A DNA stretch of 64,000 nucleotides from Apostichopus japonicus (GCF_037975245.1 NC_092563.1:23032960-23096959), one strand, 5' to 3'; positions 51,501-64,000 are shown, counted from the first letter of the stretch. The notes: generated from the letters alone by a model not told the origin. A program made the numbers and translations.

Positions 51501-53796
51501 CTCGCCACGTTGTCGAACGGGGTAACAATAGGCGCTTCACGGGTCGCATACCGCTTGGTAATCCCTTCAATCGTACCGCCAATCTTAAAAATCTTTTGTA
51601 TGGATGCGTGATAAAGTTTGCAATTGTTACGTGATTTTCGGCAAGCAAATGTTGCGGTCTATTTCGGGAATAAAGTGATGTGAAGACGCGCCGTTGCGAC
51701 TGCGTAATTAGCATTACAAAAACGGTTAAACTTATACGATGTACGGCGGACGTTTATCCGGCCGTTCGGTCGGTTAACCGGTTAACCGTTTAACCGTTAC
51801 AGCCCTAGTAAATTATGTATTAACTATTGCTTTCCATTGACTAAACAATGCAATGCTTTTCTACTGCTATGCTATATTCACATATATTTCCAACATGCTG
51901 CAATCTGATGGAAAAGGACTTTATAATTCACCATTTGACAATTTCAACTTCCTCTCAATGTGTTATGTAGCCACAGCCCTTTGTAAACATTGGTAAATCC
52001 TCTAGTCCACTTGCTAGAGAGATGTAGGTAAAAACTAACCAAATGTTGATTTTTGGTACTTGCTTGAGAAATGTAATATCTGTGATGACACAAAAGCAAC
52101 AAAATCGTATATTAACTGGTGCGCTAGTATCTGAGCGATGGAAATAACATAGAAAACATATATACAAGGTCAACACAACCAGCTCTTTGCAAGTTTTTAA
52201 GTTCCATCTTATTATCTTCACCTTATTATTATCTTCACTTCATATTATCTTCACTTCAGTAACAGATTCCTCTAAGTTTGGACATTTAGATATCATTGAA
52301 AGTAAATTTGTATGATTAAATGACATTCCAATGTCTCAATTCAATGCCTCAAGTTTTAATGTTAAGTACACAGAATGGTAAATAATATCAGGCAACATAT
52401 GTGTTCTCTCACCTGTAATTGTACCATGTGCCTGAGTTCCATTCTTCAATTCAATGGTCACCGTTTCATGGCTGAGTTTCATCAGGAAACTGGTAATAGA
52501 TTTGAAAACATGGTGTGCATCATATAATCTGTTTCAGTCAACAATTATACATCAAAAGAGTGGTTTATTTTAATTCTCATTGTAACAAACTAACTGATGC
52601 AAACTTCATTACCAATACACAGAAAAGGTCGACAGTAAGCCTCATAGTATCAATTCCTGTACCGTTTTGATTACTTATGAGTAAGGAGAAAGCAATACTG
52701 GGATTTAGTCCATTACTTAGATAATGGAAGAATCAGATGGGGAAAATATAGGACTTATCACAATACTGTTAACTAAATTTATATATGTATACTGTAAGTA
52801 TTCGATGAGTGAACCTTTGATAAGAGAGTGGTCTTGAAATGAAAATGTTGTACAATGCATGACTCGAACAAAATTCAGAGTTTGGGACCATGTATGTACT
52901 ACATGTGATCAGATGAAGGCCCTAAGCCACATGAGTCTGGGCTGAACTTAGTCTTACAGTTACAAATTAAGTGCAATTCATCATCAAGGCATCTGTGATG
53001 TGTTCATGTTGTGAGTTAGGGGCCTTGAATATTCAAATTATTTCTAAACAAATTTCAACCTACAAATCACTTTGAAAAAGTTATAGGTAAATCCTGGTTA
53101 AGTCAAGACGTCAATTATAATATTATATATGGAGTGTGTCAGCTTGCACACTCCATATCCTGGTACTTGTGATAGCCATAGCCAGCCATGATAAGTAACT
53201 ACAGCAAGAAGAGGTGGACATAGAGGTCTACTTAGAACTGCATCCACTACTGTTCCTAATGTGAAACACACTAACGTAGTAGCAAAGGGCTTAAGTGTGG
53301 CAACCAATGGGTCGTGGCATGTTACATGGTACTGACTTCGGGTTGTCTTGGGGCTTCGTTGGGCCTTTCATAGGCTAGGCCTACATGTAAATTGGTATTG
53401 TAAAGGCCTGACTGACTTTGGCTAAAGTATAACAATCCTTGTCTGTCATCAATTAATGTTTGAAAGAACATAGCATAGCATTGAAACCCCTTGCATATAA
53501 CATCTTTATGCACCTTAGAGTTAATAAGACAGTAATGGATATCCCACTTCCTATGCTGAGGGTATTTTGCAAATTGTGAATAACGGGGCCGTGCATACTA
53601 ATAAACGAAAAGTATTGGTTGATCGATAACTGCTGTTCCAAATTGAGAACATGACGCTAGAAGGAGTCGAGGAAGTCGTTCGATATTTTCCCAGCTAATA
53701 TGCATCCAATCACTCACGAATGTATAGAACAGCGAAAAGAAACATTTAAAATTGAAAACATATAAGTTACAGAATCCCTTACCTTACTAATTTCAT
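48590..53796 (-). CDS. SNRPD1: Small nuclear ribonucleoprotein Sm D1
   Basis: Four coding exons: 53783-53796 (ATG), 52413-52489, 49135-49326 and 48590-48666 (TAG). They join in phase to 119 residues, the usual length. SmD1 is one of seven Sm proteins that form the ring around the Sm site of U1, U2, U4 and U5 snRNAs. Visible: Sm1 motif ([23 protein letters not shown].. region, residues ~10-38), Sm2 motif with [20 protein letters not shown] (residues ~61-80), a short [10 protein letters not shown] basic link, and a C-terminal (GR)n tail ending GGPRR, the target of symmetric arginine methylation and SMN binding in the family. The first exon has only 14 coding bases; its last two bases plus the next exon's first give Ser5, where most animals have Arg. 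The intron between exons 2 and 3 carries a hAT-type element. Confidence 0.96.
49479..51815. mobile_element. Non-autonomous hAT-type DNA transposon with 8-bp TSD
   Basis: The element spans 49487-51807 (2,321 bp). It starts TAGGGCTGTG and ends ACAGCCCTA, giving 9-bp perfect terminal inverted repeats. Exact 8-bp duplications GTAAATTA lie at 49479-49486 and 51808-51815. Both ends are followed inwards by clustered GGTTAACCG words and their variants, typical subterminal transposase-binding repeats. TIR form and an 8-bp duplication fit the hAT superfamily. No long transposase frame exists inside, so it would need a transposase from elsewhere. It lies in SNRPD1 intron 2. Confidence 0.92.
53127..53158. 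repeat. Perfect 12-bp hairpin
   Basis: ATATGGAGTGTG (53127-53138) and CACACTCCATAT (53147-53158) are exact reverse complements with the 8-base loop TCAGCTTG. It lies in SNRPD1 intron 1. Too short for a microRNA precursor; it may be a transposon footprint or structural element. Confidence 0.85.
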
Positions 53797-56746
53797 GATG
53801 ATAGTGGCTTATTGAACAACATTAGTTTGAGGTATTGTTGTCCTAAATCTAAGCGTCGCGGTAACGAAGAGATGGCGGTATAGCACTTTTTGTTACTTCG
53901 ATCGTTGACCAAGTACACACATCTATAAATAGAAAAGTTAAACAGCACCATCATATCCTCTCCCCATCCGAACCGAAAAATAGCAAAAAGGGGCGATGGA
54001 AAGTAGTTTTTTACGTCGAGGTAGGACGCTATCACAGGTTTTGTAGTGCTAGTTCTATAATTTATCATGCAGAACAAATCAGAGAGGGTGCAGGCTGCAT
54101 GTGTCCTCCCAGTTTTGTGAAAACCTAAAAGAAAAAAGCCTTTTCATTGACTACAAATGCCCTTTTGATTTATTAAGAAAAGAGTACCGTTTCCATTTTC
54201 GTAGATAAAAAATATGCTATTTGTTATGTTAAAGTATCTTTTATTAAAAACTTGAAAATTGTAATTCACAAACGGTGCCCTTTCGTTTAGGAATTTGTGG
54301 TACGGAATTCACCGAGAATCGTTTTTGTCAGAGGGTTTTCAGTTACCGCTGTGGTTTGCGTCCAGGTTCTGACTTCATGACAGATTGACCTCAAAAGCTT
54401 TATTATCCTGGGACCAAAATAATAATTTTAAATTTACCGGCCTTTGTGCGAAAGAATAACTAAATGTACTTTCTTAAATGAACAGGAGAGGTCCAGTACG
54501 TGTCAGGAGGGGGTGGGGGTGGCGTAATCTGAGCCTTATGGCAATTTTCAAACTGCTAATTCATACAGTGAGGGACGGGGGGGGTGGCACTTTGGGTGGA
54601 ATATCTTCCCATGAGCAACGTACGAATATTGTTAACTTAAGTACAGGGGCTTGTTGACAAGCAATGAAAATTTCAGGCTTTAATTGCACACGGTGTTCAT
54701 TGAAGGTGCCATGAATTGCTCGATGCGTCATATATCCAGAGATGGGTAGGCTGTATCTACTATCTATTGACGAAAATTGACGAAATCGTTGACCGTTTTG
54801 AGGTCAAAACCACGTTCTCATATAACTTTGTATGGGAATGATGTAAATATTTTAAATTTGGTGATAATTTGTTAATGCATCTGGCAACAAGCAGAATAAA
54901 TAAATTCAGCAGGGATATTCTTCCAAGAAGTAGTTTGTTTGTCTTAGTAGCATTTCAATCCTGTATCCATCAGAAGAATAGGTTCATTTTCATGACATTC
55001 TAACAACAGCAAACATTGTCAACTATGTTAACATTCCATATATCAGGTTGCAAGGATAAATCAATAAAAGAACATTAATTTCAGCAGAGTCTGCCTTTCA
55101 TAAATCCAGGTCCTTGAAAGAAATTCTGTTTAGAGCAGAGCTGGTAGGAGGTTAATAAATCTAGGGATCAGGGGTGTTTATCAACAGTTTGGTTTGCTTA
55201 GGGAACATGCAGCTAACCCCCCCCCTTCCCCACCATTAATGACATTTTGTGGTTGGTGTCAACCCTGGAATGTTAGGAGTGAGAAAAGACAAAGAGCTTT
55301 AACAGAATGAACAGAGATGTCATTTGAACTGTACAACATTTAATGTTCATGTCTTTTGCTTTTGAAAAAAAAAATATGTAATAATAGAACAAATGTACAT
55401 GAGATGATGTTAACTTAAGTACATTAAAGTTAACAAACAAAACCTGAAAGTATGTTGAAATTTGTGTTCATTCAAAATTCTCTCAAATAACTAACAAGGG
55501 TCAGAATAGATATTTATTTTCAATAGAAAGAAATTACAAATGACTGCTAAATAATGTTCAGTACAGATTTACAATGAAGATATAATTTCCAATAAAAAGT
55601 AAAAAAATTATCAAACCTGGGGCTCTACAAACCCTGAATGCGAACTAGAATGTCTTCAGATGGTATAGAACATTACTTTCAATAGTCTTATATTCAATTT
55701 AAGTAAGATAAGAGTTACCGATTGAAAACTGTTGGATTATGAACAATTTTTTGTTGTTGTACACACAAGCCTCGATAATTTCTAAATTGCCATATAACTG
55801 TTTGTGAACGCTTAAAGGAGTGATAATGTTAAAACAGAATCCAGACAACTAGGCAATGTCTCTGCCCCTCATACTAATCTATGAAGGAGAACGAGAGAAG
55901 TTACAAAGGGCAAAAGAGACAACCTAAAGTAACGAATAGCTAACCAATTTCAGGTCAGAAACGTTCGAAAGAGCAAGTTACTGAAACGTGATGGCAAGTG
56001 AATTAACAAGCTTAAAATATTGTGTAAAAACATGGGAGGAGCCACAAAAATTGTGTGGGACACAAGAAATGGTAGACTGAATTAATTAAATAAATACAGA
56101 AGCAAAAAGTAAAAGATTCTCTCCACTTTTTGCAAATACACACCCCAGAACAATATCCGAAGCAGCATCAAGTGAATAAAACATATTGGATAAACTTTCA
56201 GTTGTAACAAGTCACTCTCGTGTGAGCTTCCATTTTGATTAAATTCCAGCAATATAACTGACTTGAGTCATGTCAGTGATTCAAATCCATGTGCAATTGC
56301 TACCAGGAAATATGTCAGAAATGTTTTCACATTTTATCACTTTGAAGAACTGGTGCATGCGGCTATGACTCATTACAACACTAAGGATTACTGTAATAAA
56401 AAATATCAGGTTAATGAACAACTTTAATAATCTTGCAAAGACAAAATAAGAAAAGATAAGGGGTATTTTGAGGACATTAGGGAAAGTAGGGAAAGAGTAG
56501 GGAAAGAGTGTTCATTTTACCACATACCTCCCCCCTCCTCTTTTACACCTATGAGAAGGGTGAACACTTGTAAATAAAAAGTTACTTCCCTCTTGCAGTG
56601 AAATCTGTTTTCATATATAATGCATGCGACTGTATAATGTCAGTATCTTGGTAAGCAAGCTATTAAACTGTTAGACACACATTATATTTTAATGACAGGT
56701 GGAAACAGACATACACACACATGCATATAAATATTGCAATGTCATG
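53797..56746. other. Intergenic between SNRPD1 5' end and CFAP20 3' end
   Basis: SNRPD1 promoter and 5' UTR should lie just above 53796; no TATA box or CpG cluster stands out. G-rich short runs occur at 54507-54522 and 54574-54587 and a C-run at 55217-55225. No coding exon with recognisable similarity was found on either strand. Confidence 0.5.
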
Positions 56747-56752
56747 TTTATT
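56747..56752 (-). promoter_or_regulatory. Candidate CFAP20 polyadenylation signal
   Basis: TTTATT (AATAAA on the minus strand), about 260 bases past the CFAP20 stop codon. Usage unproven. Confidence 0.3.
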
Positions 56753-57011
56753 TCTCCATCTTTCAGATAAGTCAATATTATTTTTGGGGGTTATTCCCTG
56801 ACTAATTGATTTCATCTATTTTCCACAGAAAAGCCATCTGTTTTGTTGTCGATACTTAACTAATGACAAATATTCTTCTGCATTGTTTGGCGACCCGCCC
56901 AAAATTTCCATTCTCAGCTTGAGATTGCTAATTTTCTCAAAAATGTCCTTCTGATTAGCTCTGTCCAAGCACATGTTTTAAAAGAAACCACTATTGCTGT
57001 TAGCGTTTCTG

Positions 57012-60000
57012 TTACTTGGCCTTGTTTTGAACCGGCAAGTAGAGTTTGAATTCAGCGGGTAGTTCGTCTTCAGAATACAGCCTGTCGGAGAAATACACAC
57101 GTCGGATTCTGCAGTTGGCATGAATCTGGAAGAAAGAATTAGAAAATGTCACATTAGTCTACCAGTGATTCCATCGTCTTATATCTAATAACATCATAGG
57201 AGGGCAAATTTTAAAGGTTTTTTGTACCCTTGGACAACCATGGTCTTCCATTTTGGTTGTCTGAACAGCAAATTTAGTTGTTCGAAAAATGTACCAAAAT
57301 AACCTAGTATGATCAAAATCACATTAGGAGATTGGGGTAGGATTGGTGAATAAAACAGCAATATGTATACTGTAGGTAAGATGGGAAGGTTGGTGAATAA
57401 AACAACAGCTTTAGGGCCAGTAGAACTCCCCTTTAATGGTTATTTCAGTATCTACAAAATAGATTGAGGGTGATATTATTTGTTTTGCACTAAAGCCCTT
57501 ACCATATAAGAAAACTGTCAATTTTCAAGTTTGATCATCGTAATGCCATGCTTTAAAGTACAACTAACATGGAGCAAATTATTTTCAAAATAGTTGGCAA
57601 ATGGCGATTGTGTAGCAGGAGCACTTTTAATTTAATACCATGGTGATCATCAAACACAGATATATATTGCAAATGCAACTCTAAATATGTGTTGATGACT
57701 TAATATGTGGACCACCACAGTCATACAAGTACATCTGTAAATGGCTTTGCAGCATAACTTCAACCACGATGTAAGAATGCTACTGCAACATTGGTTAGCT
57801 AGTTTGATCAATGTTACCCAATTCATATTCACAACCTACAGAGATTCTATTACGTTTCAGGACTGGTAAAATATCAACCGATGATAACCATACACTCCCT
57901 AGTTGTTGTTTACATGCAGATTCTATTTTGCATTTAAGAATTGGGACAGTAACTGGCATACTTAATTACCAGCTAAATACATCTAATTAGGCAAGAAGCA
58001 ATGTAGCATTTCAATGTAAGGCATCACAGCTTATTCTATGCATGGGAAAAGTAAGAAGGGATGATACCCTTGGAAACATACATAAAACAGAACTAATAGC
58101 AGGCAAGACTGCTCTCAAGAACTTACTTGTACTCTAAGCGTTTCAATGTAGTTTGTTCCATAAGCACGCCTTGTAAAATCAGACAAGTTGAACTGGAAGA
58201 GGATAGATATATTTGAAATTTAATGAATTGATTCAGGGATACATTACTATATATACTAATGTTAAATGGAGTATCTACAAATAAACCATTACATTGATCC
58301 CCACTTAACATGCTGAAGTGCTGAGGCAGACACAAGTTATAATTAACACAAGTGTAAATTTTCTGCAAATATTCTACTTCATATCATCAAGGGTGTAAGT
58401 AACTTAAATTCATGAATTTGGGGAAACAGTGAATCTTGTATATGTTAGTGTCATCTACAGTATAACCATTCAGCTTCATCAATGCAAATGCAGTTAAAAC
58501 AATGACATGGATGAGGAAAAATATGAGATTAAATATGCTTCAAATTTGATCTAAAAGGAGATATCACTTCTAATTAACCTTTAGATCCAGTCTCCTTTTT
58601 AATGAACATTAACCTCTTGGAAAACATTTCCACAGTATCACAGGAGAGAACTCTCCAAAAATGTTTGATGCTTTTTGCTTCAGACACAGGCTTGAATGGT
58701 GACTTTCAACTGATTTTCATATCCTTATGTCATACAACAAAAGAAGCCATGCCCCCCTCCCCCCCCACCTCTATTCCCTGCATGTTGACCTAGTACTTGA
58801 GATGAGCGAATGAACTCAAACTTTATGTATGTTTAAAACGGTTGCAAATCTGAACAAACAACGGTTAGCTATGGATGACACATGCACCCTGCAAATGGTA
58901 CTAAAAATTACTAAACTCAGAGCACATCCTTCCATGATTTGGGTGACCAATAAGAAGAGAAAGGACACACAAAAACAGAAGAAAGATAAGTACCTGAATT
59001 TGATTCCAGCCATCGTCCAACCTCATTGGCATAGTACAGATAAATGGCTTGACTCTTGTTGTGCTCTGGTAATTGCTTGCTCTGAACCGCCTCTTCACAT
59101 TCTTGTCATCCAGCACCTGAACCTCAAATGTGAAGTATTTCTTCATGTTTTTGATAATCATGACCAAGAAAGGTAACTTGATGCCCAACGTTTTCTTTGG
59201 ATTTTCTGGACACAGGATGTACGTTGTGCTGAATAAATGAAGTGAATCAAAGAACCTTTGAGACTAATGAGAAAATGCAACAACATAGTGTATATATGCT
59301 TTGCAAAAGAAAATCTGAGTTGGAAAGATACAATTTAAAGGTTAGCTGTGCACAGTTGATGAGGATGAATGTTTGTGCTTAAAAGCCATCAGCATAATTG
59401 CCTCCAAGCAGGCTTGACCTCATTAGCACTTGTGACAGGAGTACGAGGCAAATAATTTATAGCTGTTGCGAAATAGATGCTGACATTTGGGAGGGATTGA
59501 CACTGACTGAGGGACTGAAAGTACATGGTAGAAAACAAACAGTGAACCCTGTGCCTTTCCCTGCATAGCCATTCAACATTGTGGTGGAGTTCCTATGCTA
59601 TGCATCAGGATCTACGCAGAAATGTCCATAGCTATTGCATAATTTACAAAAATATGGAAAGTATTTAGTCTTGTTGTAGAAATGAGACACAGGCTGGTGT
59701 ACCTTACATTATGAAAACTATCAAAAGGAGCAAAAATGGTTCACGATCAATTACGGGCGGAATTGTATCTAGCTTCTGTTCTTCACCTGCTAACAGTAGA
59801 GTTCCCATGCATTCGTTTGTTCAGGTACTTCAGTGTACATTATTCACATTATATTGGAACTACTCAACATTCATTAAGCTTTTATTAGCCTCATTACTGT
59901 GTTTAAAGTAAGTACTGTTTGGATCAGATTGGCATTTTCCAGTCAGCTTGAACATAAAGGACACACTCACCTGACATTTGTTCCAAGAATTTCTACAACT

Positions 60001-61276
60001 AGTGACTGAATGTCATCGTCTGTTATTCTTTTAATATGACCATTTCGAACCTGTGAAGATAAGGAGAAAATCAACTTCCAATTAACTTGTAGTCGTTGCA
60101 CATGTGAAAAACAAAGATCATAACTGGTATGTTCATGTTCTGGATTCACTAAATAACATTCAGTTAAAGACCATGTAGATGAAATGAACATGGATTGTTC
60201 AATTGGCAAGGATACATCATCTGTCAGAAGTGTCATGTTTCTTAGGCTCTAAAAGAATTGATCTGAATATAAAGTTCATTTAAAAACACTTCTAGTTAAT
60301 TGGTTGATGGTACCATAGCAACTGGTTTACCAATGTAAGTGAAAAACAATTTAACAAATCAAAATTGCTTGCTTTCATTTTCATCCAAATGCATGACAAA
60401 CAGTTTGCCACTTCAAAGGCACAGGTTAGGTTTGTCATAGCATACTCATCAATGAACACATGCGCACTATAATATCATTTTCTTTAAGGAAGCTGCTTGT
60501 TAGTTCTAGTAACCATGCGAGAGAACAATACGGTATGATTGATAAAGACAGAAAAATGCATCAAACTGAATATTGACATAAACATATGATGATTAACTTT
60601 CAAAATTCAACTTAATGTCATGAAGAATGCACCTGTAGATTAACTTGGTAACTGGTTTTGCCTTAAGTTTGGCTATACTCTGGCAGGCATATCTAAAGCA
60701 TGTAACCAAACATGGCCAACAAAACGTCTGCTAACACATTCATTTAAAAAAAAATGTACAATAAAATACACTATTTACAGTACAACTGGACTTATTAGGC
60801 ATAGTTCTGCTGTTAATAAGTGTTACATGGGTACTGAAAAACTGTTCTATCTTAGGGTAGTAATAATAACATAAGGCATAGACCTAAGTAAGGGCTTGGT
60901 CAGAACTCAAAAATTTACACACACAAATTATAAGAAAAGCAAGCAATTATAGGAGAAATTTAAAAAAGAATTGCCATATTGTTTTATCATTGACTTACCT
61001 TTGATAAAACAATGACATAGAAATAAATACTGAACATTTTTAACACTTGTGAAAGCACGTTGCTAAGTGAATACTGGATAGCAACAACATCATTACCTGC
61101 CTAGTATTAGAATTACTATAGCCTAAGTTACGTACAGATACACGATAACACAGGCTAACACCAAAACGTAGCAAAATCTTATGGCTACTTACATTTTTGT
61201 CCCAAATTTGTAACGGTTTGCTTCCTATACTGTACAATATCGACAAGAAGCCGCTCTGAAATGTGTTTTTGAACAT
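57012..61276 (-). CDS. CFAP20: Cilia- and flagella-associated protein 20 (Bug22 family)
   Basis: Five coding exons: 61193-61276 (ATG), 59971-60050, 58994-59228, 58127-58192 and 57012-57125 (TAA). Phases agree and give 192 residues; human has 193. The protein is nearly identical to vertebrate CFAP20 along its length: it starts [20 protein letters not shown], then [52 protein letters not shown], the [20 protein letters not shown] run, and ends [18 protein letters not shown]20 is an inner-junction protein closing the B-tubule onto the A-tubule of ciliary doublets. It also governs tubulin modification and ciliary beating and has nuclear roles in vertebrates. The domain is a single DUF667-type beta fold without membrane or signal segments. 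Upstream CRE and X-box-like sites fit a ciliary gene. Confidence 0.97.
60978..61013. repeat. 12-bp hairpin in CFAP20 intron 1
   Basis: ATTGTTTTATCA and TGATAAAACAAT form exact arms (about 60978-60989 and 61002-61013) around a 12-base spacer TTGACTTACCTT. Function unknown. Confidence 0.8.
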
Positions 61277-61560
61277 TTTAAGGTTAAATTAGCTGGTTTT
61301 CTTACGAATTCACAAGAAATTAGCCGCACACTATACCGCGCGTTTGAACCGCTTGTCGCTTGGTGATTGAATGAGTTACAGGTCGTTGTTACGTTGTAGT
61401 ACAGTGCGCCTTTTCTCCGTGAGACTTCCCTGTTGTATAGTCACAATACACGCGTACTATTGTACAGGGCCATGTGTAGAACACAATGTGATAGTCCAGC
61501 GATCTGTGTACAACTGTGACGTCACACGTCACTTGGCAACCGCGTACCCTTGGTAGCAGA
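61277..61560 (-). promoter_or_regulatory. CFAP20 promoter with CRE and X-box-like site
   Basis: Upstream of the CFAP20 ATG, a perfect CRE palindrome TGACGTCA lies at 61517-61524, followed by GTCACTTGGCAAC at 61528-61540. The latter resembles the RFX X-box (GTNRCC, short spacer, RGYAAC), with one mismatch in the left half and an exact right half. It lies about 250 bases from the start codon, within the usual X-box range for ciliary genes. CGCGCG near 61339 may mark the start-site region. All roles are inferred from motif match. Confidence 0.5.
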
Positions 61561-64000
61561 GAATGATCTCAGTGACCATTTCCAAACAGAAACACTTCGC
61601 TACAACTCTGCATGGCTAGTCCAAGATTACTGTCCATGCGATGTAAATAAACCCTAAACAATTGTCGAAACAAATTGATTAGCAACGAGGCATTTCCTTT
61701 GTGTGAACTTATTTTGATTTGCATGTGTTACTCACCTGGGTATTTTGAAATGGTAGGTGGTTATAAAGTAGAAAAAATGTATTAAATATCCAAAACATCG
61801 ACGGGAAATTTATTTGACACTTTCTCGTTGGAAGTATTACACTTGCTTCTCTTGCTTTCTCAGCTTTCGAGAAGATGGGAGAAAGATGGGTCGCACAAGA
61901 GTGACCCTGAGGTTGAGAATCGAGTCAATAGGGGGAGCATTTTGTTGATGACTCAGTGCTAACAATTGAGACTAAAACGTATGATGGTTCAAGAGCAATG
62001 TAACTTGTTTCGGTTGGGCTTTTAAGTGGCGTTTGGTAACAATATATGAAACCAACTCACTCCGTTTAAAAAACATGAATGATTTTCAAGCCATCATCGG
62101 TTCATTTGAAACATGGTCTGTGTACGGATTGTGGATGGACTCATGTCATAGGTAGCAGGAAGACCCCTAAGTTCGGTTGTGTAGAATATGCATTAGTAGG
62201 TATATTCGACGTCAAATAATATGAACGTGTTTCTACCGTAGGTTAACTGGATTAAGTCTTGGTATGATTGGAGCCACATGCAATTATATCCAGCTTTCAC
62301 CTTTTTTTTCGGTGAGTGTTTAGAGGCGAAGCAATTTTTGTGCTTAGAAGCCCTCTATGGATGTTCACCAAAGAACCTTTTCCTTCTCCGTCTTTTGATG
62401 CATTCAGTGTTTCTTAAATAACAGTGAATTCCCACACAAACTGTTATTATCCTGGATTCATGAGGTAAATCCGGGAGGGGTAGTGTTATCCAAACAAAAT
62501 CTACATTGTGGCAATCATTTGTGATTTCTACTCCATTTTCAACTCAATTGCTGCAAAATAGTACAAAAACAGTTATGCATTGATCCCTGTTCAGATGGAA
62601 GTAGATACATTTGCCCTTGGTGTCTAACATACTAATTCCATAAAACAATGCCGATCATTGTTTTAACTAGCTAAGTTCTATTTTGAGTAATTAATGATGT
62701 TAAGGTCAAAATGTTTAGTTTATTACTTGCATATGCTTAATACTGTTATGAAAAGTGTCAGTATGATGAATTGTTAATTATTGATTCAAATCAATTATTT
62801 AGTCACTCATTAACTATTAATTATTGAAATATAAACTCTAGGACTGTCTAGACGTTATCGATTGCAATCTAATTTTTGGGCTGGGGGGGGGGGTTGGGAT
62901 AAGGTGGAGTCTGCTGTGTGAATCTGTTATTTCATCAACTGTTGGTAGCTTGAGTTTTCACATGACACTGCACTGTATGGTCACTGAAGTGAATCTGATG
63001 GGAGGTATAATAGGCTTATGAAACACAACCAGTTACTTAAAAATTTTAAGGGACCATATAGTGGCACAAAGTGCTAGAGCAGCTTACTAAGTCACAAGGC
63101 TTCAACCTTGACAATATACCATTTAATTTCTTTGACAGTTTTGAAAGATCTGTTTGCCTGGCATTAATTTACTCTGATAAAAAAAAGTGGTGGTGTTGGG
63201 CGGAGGGGGGGGGGGGGAAGGGAGCTCAACCGAGGCAGCCTAGTGTTTATTAGGGGGCCAAGGAAAATATTTGGGATAAAGAGTAACATACTTAAAGGAA
63301 AATGAAGAGTTAACCCAGCGTGGCAACATACATGTCCCCGGGGAATTACCTGGCTCTCAAAGCCCCTGCTATAATAATTAATAATCCCTTTCAAATATTA
63401 AAGCACTACCATCGATAAAGAGAACAGAAGGCGGCATATAGTTTTGTTGTCTCTCTTCCTTTGTCATGTAAACATACTATACAGTAATCAGTCAAGCTTA
63501 GGTACATTCACATTGTAAAGCAACATAAAGTGAAAAAAAAATGCTTTTTTGTTAAAAAGAATATTCCGATTCAAATATTACAAAAATGTTAATTGATTAA
63601 TAACTTTGGAGACTCAACATCAGAGGTGAATAAATACATGAGTATGTAGCCATAAAAACAAGGGGTACAATACTAGCCCTACCACAGTGACCCCTGTAGG
63701 CTACCATACACATCAAGTGACCAAACTCTTTTCTCTTCAGTTAATGGATATTGCATGTTTGGTAAGTACAAAGACACACAAGAATATTACCATCAATGAG
63801 AGAGAGAGAGAGGGTGGGACAGTGGGGGGTGGGGGAGGAAAAAGAATAAAGATAAAAATAAACAAACATGCTAAGCAATAGTTGTTCCAAGTCAAAACAA
63901 AGTATTTTTTTAAGAGTGGCATCTACATGGTAACCAGAATATCTCTATGGCAACCATTTATCTCAAACTACAATGACATCAAGCTGGTGAGGAAATCTGC
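61561..64000. other. Intergenic, right end of window
   Basis: No supported gene. Contains G-runs (62883-62892, 63204-63217), a GA microsatellite (63798-63813), a run of AATTATTGA/TCAATTAT-type words near 62775-62830, and AT-rich sequence. Short frames over the G and GA runs are low-complexity. Confidence 0.5.

Overview
This window is eukaryotic genomic DNA: AT-rich, with multi-exon genes, GT..AG introns of roughly 0.3 to 4 kb, many microsatellites and poly-C runs, and degraded transposons. It looks like one nuclear segment of a marine invertebrate animal. The gene set (eIF2 beta, CEP72, LENG1, CD73-type nucleotidase, SmD1, CFAP20) and compact spacing of about 10 kb per gene would suit an invertebrate deuterostome such as an echinoderm. 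That placement is an inference; nothing in the sequence fixes the species.

Layout. (1) 1-6040, + strand: EIF2S2, all exons except the first, which lies before the window. (2) 6041-10819: intergenic, with AT repeats. (3) 10820-23609, - strand: CEP72, 14 coding exons, with a 2.1 kb minisatellite in one intron. (4) 23610-24921: gap between the divergently arranged CEP72 and LENG1. (5) 24922-30815, + strand: LENG1, 6 coding exons. (6) 32197-42543, - strand: a CD73-like 5'-nucleotidase, 8 coding exons, complete reading frame but with several metal- and substrate-binding residues replaced. (7) 42544-48270: an accessory stretch with a hairpin, a 21-bp tandem repeat, a broken LINE fragment and a cluster of U2-snRNA-headed repeats. 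(8) 48273-53796, - strand: SNRPD1, 4 coding exons, with a 2.3 kb hAT-type non-autonomous transposon in one intron. (9) 53797-56746: intergenic. (10) 56747-61276, - strand: CFAP20, 5 coding exons, with a CRE and an RFX X-box-like site upstream. (11) 61277-64000: intergenic.

The genes do not form one pathway. EIF2S2 serves translation initiation. SNRPD1 is a spliceosome core protein, and LENG1 is a Cir_N-domain nuclear protein. CEP72 (centrosome/centriolar satellite) and CFAP20 (ciliary doublet microtubules) both serve centriole and cilium biology. The nucleotidase would be secreted or cell-surface.

Most notable signals: (a) a SINE family whose 5' head is the first ~45 nt of U2 snRNA, with copies at about 39.0, 39.8 and 45.9-46.3 kb, one of them flanked by perfect 14-bp target-site duplications; (b) the CD73-like gene with an intact frame but altered active-site residues; (c) the hAT element with exact TIRs and 8-bp duplications; (d) a minisatellite of about 62 units, each carrying a short dyad. 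All exon boundaries were set by hand from splice consensus, phase continuity and remembered family sequence. No alignment or database search was run.
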